Shown here piece after piece: positions 1 to 6,239 of a stretch of DNA of 17,553 nt. A model generated the notes under the pieces. It saw only the letters and a program-made list of their open reading frames with translations. It made no database searches and was not told where the DNA came from. Position numbers and translations under genes: made by a program. The stretch is from an uncultured Taibaiella sp. (GTDB taxonomy: Bacteria; Bacteroidota; Bacteroidia; Chitinophagales; Chitinophagaceae): assembly GCA_937871155.1 (NCBI GenBank), contig CALMXV010000411.1:1-17553 (forward strand). Reading direction: 5' to 3'. The stretch's first letter is position 1. Every line of letters starts with the position of its first letter.

Positions 1-483
1 TTGCAAATACCTATTATGTTTGACCCCAACAAAAATTTAGTAGTTCAATTTGAAGAAAGTAATGACAGTACTGTTCCACAATTCTCATTAACTCATCTAA
101 TGTTACTTAGTTGTATTGATTCTTTAACTTTAAATAAAGTTCGTGTAGCCAAATGTTCAATTAATTCAAAAACTTTTAATAGTAACAAAGGGACATTACC
201 TATCTTACCATGTATAGGCTTCGACATAGACACCATAGGAGTTTCGGGAGTAGATGAAGTAATTAATAGCCGCCTCTCACTCTATCCCAACCCTTCTAAA
301 GACTACCTATACCTATCTACAACCCCAAGCCCCAATACTGCCTATACCATCACCGATATCACAGGTAGGCAGTTGCTACAAGGTGTGGTAAAAGACAATC
401 TTATATCAGTGCAGGCTTTGCAGCCCGGGCTATACCTGTTGCGCATCGGCACGGAGGTGTTGCGATTTGTAAAGGAGGAGTGA
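1..483 (+). CDS. T9SS type A sorting-domain protein, C-terminal part (5' truncated)
   Basis: The reading frame is open at the left window edge, so only the last 160 codons are visible and the true start lies outside; the TTG at position 1 is not a credible start. Residues about 91-160 form a type A T9SS sorting domain: the motif LSLYPNPSKDYLYLS, then a strand pattern containing YTITDITGRQLLQG, and a final GLYLLRIG...RFVKEE. Such domains send proteins across the outer membrane and are removed or linked to surface LPS. The first ~90 residues match no family I recognise. The cargo part is clearly A/T-rich, while the last ~60 bases of the sorting domain are much richer in G+C, as if the two parts have different histories. 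A terminator follows 30 bases after the stop. Confidence 0.88.
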   Translation: MQIPIMFDPNKNLVVQFEESNDSTVPQFSLTHLMLLSCIDSLTLNKVRVAKCSINSKTFNSNKGTLPILPCIGFDIDTIGVSGVDEVINSRLSLYPNPSKDYLYLSTTPSPNTAYTITDITGRQLLQGVVKDNLISVQALQPGLYLLRIGTEVLRFVKEE

Positions 484-512
484 GGAATGAAATTAGACAA
501 GTTTATATTGCT

Positions 513-541
513 AAAAAGCCATCTGTAATAGGTGGCTTTTT
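513..541 (+). terminator. Rho-independent terminator after the T9SS gene, possibly bidirectional
   Basis: An 11-bp stem (513-523 with 531-541, one G-T wobble) encloses the 7-base loop TGTAATA. The stem is a GCCAYC core flanked by A5 on the left and T5 on the right, so the T run on either strand can serve as the U tract. It lies between the + strand gene ending at 483 and the - strand gene ending at 610, and could end transcription from both sides. Confidence 0.8.
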
Positions 542-609
542 AATAGATGTAACAAAAAAATATCACTAGAGAACTATTCTAACTTCAATGCTAACCGAGT
601 ATCGTGTAA

Positions 610-1614
610 TTACTTCTTCCAGACTTGCTTTATAAAATCTGCTACTTCTTGCATGGGTAAGGTATTCATACACTTGAAATGACCTTTAGGGCATTTATAA
701 TACCCAATTTTGGAACAAGGATGACAGGAAAGCTCTTTATTCTCCAGCATTTTCAAGGTTTTTATAGAAGTAGTTAAGGTATTGGTTCCATAATACGGAA
801 ACATGCCCATTTCCGGTGAAGTATTGCCCCAAAAAGAAACGATAGGTTTTTGAAAGGCAGCTGCAATATGCATTAAGCCGGTATCGTTGGTAGCTATTAC
901 TTGAGCATCTTTTACCAATAAAGCGGATTCGTTTAGGTCGAATTTGCCGCAGGCATTGTAAATTTTAATGTTATCCAAAGCAGCAATCTCATCCCCTTCT
1001 ACCTTGTCTTCGGGGCCTCCCATCAGTATCACCGGAAAAGGAATCAACTCAATTAATTCTTTCCATTTTTCAACAGGTAGTTTTTTGGTGGTATAAGAAC
1101 TGCCTATTACAGCACCTACATAGCCTGCCCAATGGCTCATGGGAATATCGTTGGTAGTCAACTTCATCCCATCGGGTATAAAATATTCTAATCCTTTGCC
1201 ATCATTTATAACGTTTAAATGCTTTACCGTTTCCATATAGCGTGCTACAATATTTTCAGAGGGCATAAGATGCATTTTAAAATTCACCAACAGCCATTTT
1301 TGAATATTGAGCTTTCTAAATGCAAAGGAAGGAATCTGCAAGGCTCGCTTAATACGTAAGGTTCTAAGGTTATGATGGAGGTCTATTATTTCATGGTATT
1401 GTTCGGCTTTCAATTGTTCAATAATCTCCGGCAAATCATCATTGAGGTAATAAAACTTATCTACATAAGGATTGTGTTCTACAATTTGTCGGAAAGATGC
1501 TTTTGTAAGAAAATGGATTTCTATATCGGGACGTTGTTGTTTTAAACAGCGTAATACGGGAGTCGTCAATACGATATCGCCGATGGAAGAAAAGCGAATG
1601 ATAAGAAGCTTCAT
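610..1614 (-). CDS. GT9 family glycosyltransferase (ADP-heptose:LPS heptosyltransferase-like)
   Basis: The 334-residue product has the layout of GT-B fold family 9 enzymes, which add heptose or a related sugar to the inner core of LPS from a nucleotide-activated donor at the inner face of the cytoplasmic membrane. It begins MKLLIIRFSSIGDIVLTTPV, the family's N-terminal signature (RFSSIGD, then TTPVL). The donor-binding signature NDTGLMHIAAAFQKP occupies residues 243-257 and is followed by FWGNTSP. The C-terminus carries four cysteines (297, 300, 308, 315; C-x2-C-x7-C-x6-C), which look like a small metal site. It is the last gene of a minus-strand run, 95 bases beyond the LysM gene. No Shine-Dalgarno sequence precedes the ATG. 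The sugar and acceptor cannot be read from the sequence. Confidence 0.88.
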   Translation of the reverse strand: MKLLIIRFSSIGDIVLTTPVLRCLKQQRPDIEIHFLTKASFRQIVEHNPYVDKFYYLNDDLPEIIEQLKAEQYHEIIDLHHNLRTLRIKRALQIPSFAFRKLNIQKWLLVNFKMHLMPSENIVARYMETVKHLNVINDGKGLEYFIPDGMKLTTNDIPMSHWAGYVGAVIGSSYTTKKLPVEKWKELIELIPFPVILMGGPEDKVEGDEIAALDNIKIYNACGKFDLNESALLVKDAQVIATNDTGLMHIAAAFQKPIVSFWGNTSPEMGMFPYYGTNTLTTSIKTLKMLENKELSCHPCSKIGYYKCPKGHFKCMNTLPMQEVADFIKQVWKK

Positions 1615-1709
1615 CTACAGAATAACTTAATCTTGTTAGGAGGTGGAATGGTAACTGGTTTTTTACTATTAAAACAATTGCGAATAAAATTAGTGATTTA
1701 CGGTAAGCT

Positions 1710-2687
1710 TTAATAACTCAACTCGCACCATACTTTATCTCCCATAGCTCCCAATGCGGCTCTGGCGCTACTGGCTATTCCTATGACTGCTTTGTGGTAC
1801 ATGCCCGTTGTAGGAATGGTGCCGAGTACTTTTACATATACAACCTTTCCGTTGCCTGGGTTGCGTACTTTTATTATAGTGCCTTTGGGTGCCGTATTAT
1901 GAAAAGCATAGTAAGACGTTGTTCCGGATTTATTGCTACGAAAGAAAACGCACGGTCCTTTTTCATGAGCTACACTTGCATCATTACCCGTTTGTGTTTC
2001 ATAAAGAAGTTCCCAAGCTGTTTTTGGAGCAACAGAATCCGTATCAGAAGTGGTATTTACTTTAGGAGACGTACTAATATAATACACCGAATCAGTTTTC
2101 TTTTCGGAAGTGGTTACAGGAGTTTCTTGCGCTCGAATTGGTTTGGGTTGGGCAATCGGAGTTGAATTATTACTGGAGATTGGCTTCTTTTCTTTTATTG
2201 GTATTGGAGACTCTTCGGCTAAGCTACCTGTAGCATCATAGAGAATCCAACCTACTAAAAGTACTTGCCCTTCGTATAAATTAGTGGTGGAAATTTTGTT
2301 CCATTCTAATAATTTCTTTTGTTGGGTGTTGGAGTTTTTGGCTATTGTTTTTAGACTTTCGTCTGCTTTTAGTTTATGATAGATGGGGCGCATTTCGCTA
2401 GTTACCATTCCGCCTTCCGACATTAAATTATACGCTGCTATAGGAATCCAAAGGGAGGCCTGAGGTGTTAAAGCTGTTTGGATCGTCACTCCATTGTTTG
2501 CGGCTAGAATAGCCGGTGGTACATGGTAGGCTCTAGCAATTTTGATGATCGTTTCTTTGGGTTTTATCTTATGGCGTATAACCCAACCTTGGTTGCTATG
2601 TAAAACATAGAGGCTATCGATTTTTTGAGCAAATGAATAAGTAGAAATAGCAAGGGTGAAAACAAGTAAACCAATAAAATGCTTCAT
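1710..2687 (-). CDS. Exported LysM protein with RlpA-like C-terminal double-psi barrel
   Basis: I start this gene at the ATG at 2687 because it gives a clean signal peptide (MKHFIGLLVFTLAISTYSFA, cleaved near residue 20). The upstream ATG at 2723 adds 12 charged residues and lies inside the preceding gene. The 325-residue product has two LysM-like modules (about 36-82 and 102-148; the second has KLKADESLKTIAKNSN), a Ser/Thr/Pro-rich linker (about 150-225), and a C-terminal block (about 235-325) resembling the RlpA double-psi beta barrel: NTAPKGTIIKVRNPGNGK, then IASSARAALGAMGDKVW. LysM modules bind peptidoglycan glycan chains, so the protein probably sits on the wall in the periplasm. The segment VYVKVLGTIP stands where lytic RlpA enzymes carry NDRGPF, so the catalytic Asp seems missing. 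It follows the methyltransferase gene by 19 bases, probably in one transcript. Confidence 0.8.
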   Translation of the reverse strand: MKHFIGLLVFTLAISTYSFAQKIDSLYVLHSNQGWVIRHKIKPKETIIKIARAYHVPPAILAANNGVTIQTALTPQASLWIPIAAYNLMSEGGMVTSEMRPIYHKLKADESLKTIAKNSNTQQKKLLEWNKISTTNLYEGQVLLVGWILYDATGSLAEESPIPIKEKKPISSNNSTPIAQPKPIRAQETPVTTSEKKTDSVYYISTSPKVNTTSDTDSVAPKTAWELLYETQTGNDASVAHEKGPCVFFRSNKSGTTSYYAFHNTAPKGTIIKVRNPGNGKVVYVKVLGTIPTTGMYHKAVIGIASSARAALGAMGDKVWCELSY

Positions 2688-2706
2688 AAATAGTTTGGAT
2701 TTTTTA

Positions 2707-4086
2707 TCATTGATTATTCTCATGAAATTCTGAAGGCAGCTCCATTCTGATACGTTGATTTTTGGGAAGATAATTATTTATACGATTCCCTATCGACTTT
2801 ATCCAACCCAATGCCCATCCTTTGTATGCGACAAGATACCATCCTTTGTTAATATTCATATCGATTAAAGTTTCCTTTTTCAGAAATCGTAATGCCGTTT
2901 CCTTATCCACATGCACGATAGGGAGGTCTTTATGTCTTGAAACACTTAACGCGGTTTCATGATGAGGAATCCATTCTTTAGGAGTAAAAACTCCCAAGGC
3001 TACACCAAATTTCCTAAGATAAATCTGCTGACGTAATAAGTGAAAATCTGCTTCCATGTGTTCTGGTAATGCGATGAGGGCTTCTTTCCCTTCTATAAAC
3101 GCCCAATCCTCTGCCTGCAAAATAGATGCCGTTTGTATTGACCATTTGTTTTTAGGAATCGATTTGTAGTTTGGATATTTGATAGTTGCCGCCGAATCTT
3201 TTTTCCTTATAGCTGAAATAAAAAAACCTTCTCCTTGCACTTGCCCCGGTATAAAACGATATCCATGCATTTTATGTTTCGATGTTATCGTATGGATGAT
3301 ACCATTGTAAGCGCTACTATCTATTTCAATGGACTCAACAGAAAACACTGAGGCTATCCAATCCAGTAAAGCTTCATCTTCTTCAATAGAATAAGAGCAA
3401 GTAGCATAAAGTAACACACCATCCTCTTTTATACTCTCCCAAATATCTGCTATGATGCGTTTTTGTCTTGCAGCACATAGATGCACATTGGCTTCACTCC
3501 AAGATTTCAGTGCAAAATCATCCTTTCTAAACAAACCAGAACCACTACAAGGGGCATCTACCACTACTAAATCAAAATACCCTTTGAGCTTTTGGAAGTC
3601 TTTGGGGTCGTTACAAGTAACCCATTGGTTGGAGCAGCCCCATTTCACGATATTCTCTTCTAAAATAGAAGCGCGAGTACGAATCACTTCATTAGAAACA
3701 ATAAGATTCGTTGCATCGAAATATCCGGACAACAACGTGGACTTCCCGCCAGGAGCCGCACAGAGGTCAAGGATTTTTAGATGCTGTGACGAAGGAAACA
3801 ACTGTTGAATACATGCTTGAACAAACATTGAAGAAGCCTCTTGCACATAATAAGTACCTGCATGAAAAAGTGGGTCGAGGGTAAAGATGGGTCGTTCGGT
3901 AAGGTACCTTCCCCATTGGCACCAAGGCACATTTCCGGCAACATCAAAAAGCTGCGAGGTAGGTTTATGAGGATTCAAACGAATAGAAGTAGGTGGGGCT
4001 TGAGAATGTGCTTCGATAAACCTTTCCACGTTAATGTTGGGTATCGATTGTAATTCATCCAAAAGTACTTGCGGGAGTGGTATCAT
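2707..4086 (-). CDS. RsmF/NOL1-NOP2-Sun family rRNA cytosine-C5 methyltransferase
   Basis: The 459-residue product is a SAM-dependent RNA m5C methyltransferase, most like RsmF (YebU), which modifies 16S rRNA in the cytoplasm. The SAM-binding motif is LDLCAAPGGKSTLL (106-119). Both family cysteines are present: Cys180 in VDAPCSGSGLFRKD and Cys230 in YATCSYSIEEDE. One is the nucleophile that attacks the cytosine; the other helps release product. The N-terminal region (PPTSIRLNPHKP) fits the family lead-in domain. The C-terminal ~130 residues look like the RsmF-specific PUA-like RNA-binding extension (LPIVHVDKETALRFLKKE, then GWYLVAYKGWALGWIKS). The length is typical of RsmF. It is first in a minus-strand run with the LysM and glycosyltransferase genes. 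The exact target base cannot be read from sequence. Confidence 0.9.
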   Translation of the reverse strand: MIPLPQVLLDELQSIPNINVERFIEAHSQAPPTSIRLNPHKPTSQLFDVAGNVPWCQWGRYLTERPIFTLDPLFHAGTYYVQEASSMFVQACIQQLFPSSQHLKILDLCAAPGGKSTLLSGYFDATNLIVSNEVIRTRASILEENIVKWGCSNQWVTCNDPKDFQKLKGYFDLVVVDAPCSGSGLFRKDDFALKSWSEANVHLCAARQKRIIADIWESIKEDGVLLYATCSYSIEEDEALLDWIASVFSVESIEIDSSAYNGIIHTITSKHKMHGYRFIPGQVQGEGFFISAIRKKDSAATIKYPNYKSIPKNKWSIQTASILQAEDWAFIEGKEALIALPEHMEADFHLLRQQIYLRKFGVALGVFTPKEWIPHHETALSVSRHKDLPIVHVDKETALRFLKKETLIDMNINKGWYLVAYKGWALGWIKSIGNRINNYLPKNQRIRMELPSEFHENNQ

Positions 4087-4093
4087 TGAATTT

Positions 4094-4101
4094 CAAAAAT
4101 A
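4094..4101 (-). promoter_or_regulatory. Putative -7 promoter element for the methyltransferase gene
   Basis: On the minus strand this reads TATTTTTG, an exact match to the Bacteroidota consensus TAnnTTTG. It ends 7 bases before the ATG at 4086, so the leader would be only a few bases long. I see no good TTG-type -33 partner, and the region is A/T-rich, so a chance match is possible. Confidence 0.4.
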
Positions 4102-4147
4102 GAAAATGGAAATGGGAAATTATTAGCATTTGTCATTTAAAGAACAT

Positions 4148-4175
4148 TTGCTTCATTAATGTTGTTAACAAGCAA
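4148..4175. repeat. Nested inverted repeat upstream of the mini-gene
   Basis: TTGCTT (4148-4153) and AAGCAA (4170-4175) form an outer inverted repeat. The 10-base perfect palindrome TTGTTAACAA (4162-4171) overlaps its right arm. It lies about 80 bases upstream of the mini-gene's -7 element. A 9-base version, TTGTTAACA, occurs upstream of the Crp/Fnr gene (8120-8128). It may be a protein-binding site, but short A/T-rich palindromes are common by chance. Confidence 0.3.
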
Positions 4176-4230
4176 TAAATAAACTACTAGTTAATGGTTG
4201 TACAAGCATTCGTTAAACAAAATGAAATCG

Positions 4231-4261
4231 TTGTGTGCTTTATTATGACCAGAGATATTTG
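4231..4261 (+). promoter_or_regulatory. Putative Bacteroidota-type promoter of the 51-aa mini-gene
   Basis: TTG at 4231-4233 (-33) and GATATTTG at 4254-4261 (-7; consensus TAnnTTTG with one mismatch) are 20 bases apart, close to the usual spacing. The ATG at 4282 lies 21 bases after the -7 element. The 12 bases AGATATTTGTAC (4253-4264) recur identically in the Crp/Fnr promoter (8196-8207). Confidence 0.5.
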
Positions 4262-4281
4262 TACTACTAAATAAAACAATT

Positions 4282-4437
4282 ATGAACTACGGGATCTCTT
4301 TGCAGGAAAAACAAACTTTCCAAATTGAAAATAAAAAGAAACTTATCAATAGTTTGGCTTTGCCGGTTACATTAGCTATTTTAGGTATTCCGGTATATTT
4401 AATGGCAATTCTGAAATTGATTGATTTGTTTAATTAG
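4282..4437 (+). CDS. Small single-pass membrane protein, 51 aa (unrecognised)
   Basis: This short frame reads MNYGISLQEKQTFQIENKKK for its first 20 residues, then a roughly 26-residue hydrophobic stretch (LALPVTLAILGIPVYLMAIL and onward) ending in KLIDLFN and a TAG stop. The layout is a charged, Lys-rich N-terminus followed by one transmembrane helix, so the N-terminus would probably stay in the cytoplasm. Support for it being real: a plausible promoter with correct spacing, a sensible ATG with a short leader, protein-like composition rather than A/T noise, and a hairpin just after the stop. It fills most of an otherwise gene-free 494-base gap. I recognise no family and propose no function. 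It is transcribed away from the methyltransferase gene and toward the T9SS cargo gene 143 bases downstream, but they need not share a transcript. Confidence 0.6.
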   Translation: MNYGISLQEKQTFQIENKKKLINSLALPVTLAILGIPVYLMAILKLIDLFN

Positions 4438-4440
4438 GTA

Positions 4441-4474
4441 ATTGAAAAGCTGAATTCATGTAATTCGGTTCAAT
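4441..4474 (+). other. Stable hairpin just after the mini-gene stop
   Basis: ATTGAA (4441-4446) pairs with TTCAAT (4469-4474), and CTGAATT (4450-4456) pairs with AATTCGG (4462-4468, one wobble). This leaves the 3-base bulge AAG and the loop CATGT. It is followed by an A run, not a T run, so it is not a standard intrinsic terminator on the + strand. It could protect or process the 3' end of the mini-gene transcript. Confidence 0.4.
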
Positions 4475-4580
4475 AAAAAATTGCGGATATTGTTTCATGA
4501 ATCTTTACAGCATAATATATTTTACAATGTGAAATAAAACATTTAGTTTTATCAAATTCATTCACCGTAAAATATTTTTT

Positions 4581-6140
4581 ATGAAAAACCTAGCCATTTT
4601 ATCTCTTAGCTTATTGGCATTGTCTAGCCAAACAAGTTATTCACAATCGAAATCGGCATTTTCTTCAAAAGACTTATTTAAAGCTCCATTTGAAGGAAAA
4701 CAAATTAAAGCACCCTCACCATTTAAAGATTATTGTATTCCCAATTGTAGTTCTCAATCAAAGAACAAACTATCGGGTAATGCCTATAGAATAATAGCCT
4801 TTTCGGAAAAAGAATATAGTGGTGGTATGTTTAAGAATTCAGGGGATTCCACACATATTTTTTGGCATGGGAATAATAATTTATCTTATGATTTTAGTGA
4901 AATTTTCACCTCTTATTTTACCAATCCTTATACTAGCAACATTGTAACCAACCCAAATGATAATTTAATAAAAGTAGATAGCGTACTAGGTTGGCGTACC
5001 TCATCCCTTGGAGGAAGCTATTCTTATCACAATAGTAGAGAGATAGCCAATTTTGATGTCAATGGTAATCCAATTCAACTAGTCGATAAAAGATGGAATG
5101 GATCTAGTTGGGTGGATAGTTTTAAAACAGATTATCAATATAACAATGGGTTAGTTACCTCAGAGATTTACCAAGAATGGACCGGAAGCGGATGGCTTCC
5201 AGATGATAAAGACGAATATATGTATGATGGGCTTTCGCGATTAACCTCACATACGAATTATAATTACGATGTTTCTTCTAGTAGTTATATTCCTCAAGAT
5301 AAGTATCTGTATAGCTATACAGCCAATAATGACTTATCAGAGATTATAAACCAAACTAATTCAGGAGGCACTTTAGTAAACTATAATAAAGTCTCCATTC
5401 TATACAATGCGAATAATAAGATTATCTCAGAAACATATCTTGATTGGACAGGAGGTGTATATGTACCCGATACAAAACATGAATATGTTTATGATGCGAT
5501 GAATCGAGTTATAAAATCTTATATTTTAAATTATGACGATGTAACATCTTTATGGGATACTGCGGGTACAATTGATTTTAATTTAAATTCAAATGGCTTA
5601 ATTCTACAAAAAGATTACAAAACATATGACGCCTCAACCGGTACTTTTCATTTAAGCTATTCTCAATTTATGACTTACTCCGGTACAGGAAAACTTACAT
5701 CTGCTACATCAGCCAATTGGGATGCCAGCACTAGTAGCTATAATTATAATGATAAGACTATACTTGAATATAACTCCAATGATCAATTTTCAAGTTATTA
5801 CGACCAAACATATAGTGGAGGTAGTTGGGTTAATGTAGATGGAGATTATAAAGCGAATTATTACTATGAATCATTTACGGGTTTAAAAGATTTAAACTCT
5901 AATACCGCTTTTACTATTTATCCAAATCCCGCTAAAAATACTATTGATATCGTTGCTCAGGAATCCATACAATCAGTTTATATAATCGATGCGGTAGGCA
6001 GAGTAATATATAAATCAGCTTCATCGAATATGGGGCAACATGCAACTGTTGATGTTAGCGGCTACACCAATGGAAACTACTTTATCATGACTACCACAAA
6101 ATCAGGAAAAGGGGTAAAACAATTCTCTGTATTACATTAG
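4581..6140 (+). CDS. Secreted T9SS cargo protein with tandem YD-like repeats
   Basis: The 519-residue product starts with a Sec signal peptide (MKNLAILSLSLLALSSQTSY, cleavage near residue 22) and ends with a type A T9SS sorting domain (about 443-519: FTIYPNPAKNTIDIVAQ, then VYIIDAVGRVIY and YTNGNYFIMTTT). It should therefore cross both membranes and be exposed at the cell surface or released. Residues about 70-155 form a unique N-terminal part with a Cys pair before it (52, 56). Residues about 155-430 are about nine degenerate repeats of 28-31 residues. Each has an aromatic Trp/Tyr turn (GSSWVDSFK, GSGWLPDDK, GGVYVPDTK) followed by a Y-x-Y-(D/N) strand pair, reminiscent of RHS/YD repeats and likely a beta-rich fibre. 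Possible roles in adhesion or binding are only an inference. A perfect-stem terminator follows. Confidence 0.85.
   Translation: MKNLAILSLSLLALSSQTSYSQSKSAFSSKDLFKAPFEGKQIKAPSPFKDYCIPNCSSQSKNKLSGNAYRIIAFSEKEYSGGMFKNSGDSTHIFWHGNNNLSYDFSEIFTSYFTNPYTSNIVTNPNDNLIKVDSVLGWRTSSLGGSYSYHNSREIANFDVNGNPIQLVDKRWNGSSWVDSFKTDYQYNNGLVTSEIYQEWTGSGWLPDDKDEYMYDGLSRLTSHTNYNYDVSSSSYIPQDKYLYSYTANNDLSEIINQTNSGGTLVNYNKVSILYNANNKIISETYLDWTGGVYVPDTKHEYVYDAMNRVIKSYILNYDDVTSLWDTAGTIDFNLNSNGLILQKDYKTYDASTGTFHLSYSQFMTYSGTGKLTSATSANWDASTSSYNYNDKTILEYNSNDQFSSYYDQTYSGGSWVNVDGDYKANYYYESFTGLKDLNSNTAFTIYPNPAKNTIDIVAQESIQSVYIIDAVGRVIYKSASSNMGQHATVDVSGYTNGNYFIMTTTKSGKGVKQFSVLH
5043..5870 (+). repeat. Protein-level tandem repeats of ~30 residues in the T9SS cargo gene
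   Basis: About nine units can be aligned by eye with the pattern (T/S)-G-x-W-(V/L)-(P/D)-D-x-K-x-x-Y-x-Y-(D/N)-x-x-x-(R/K)-(L/I/V)-x-S-x-x-x-x-(W/Y)-(D/N). Clear starts fall near residues 172, 201, 231, 261, 289, 319, 351, 381 and 412. The DNA copies have diverged, so this is an old expansion and not a simple-sequence or CRISPR repeat. Confidence 0.7.
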
Positions 6141-6161
6141 CCGCATCAAAATAATTTCTAC

Positions 6162-6200
6162 CAACAAGGGAGCCTTTTTAGTTCCCTTGTTGTTTTTATA
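6162..6200 (+). terminator. Strong rho-independent terminator after the repeat protein gene
   Basis: A perfect 10-bp stem (CAACAAGGGA 6162-6171 with TCCCTTGTTG 6183-6192) with an 11-base loop is followed by TTTTTATA. It lies 21 bases after the stop at 6140 and before the convergent ClC gene. The opposite strand lacks a U tract, so it acts mainly on the + strand. Confidence 0.9.
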
Positions 6201-6239
6201 TAGTTCCTCATCAATTCTAATTTGAAGGAATATCCATTT

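Noticed and set aside
1794..2165. Frame of 123 codons on the + strand
   Set aside because: It is antisense to the LysM protein gene, which has a signal peptide and recognisable domains.
3452..4053. Two + strand frames opposite the methyltransferase
   Set aside because: Both lie opposite a gene whose motifs are complete; they are shadows.
5043..5870. CRISPR-like or mobile repeat array
   Set aside because: The periodicity is at protein level inside an intact secreted protein; the DNA units are not identical and have no spacer structure.
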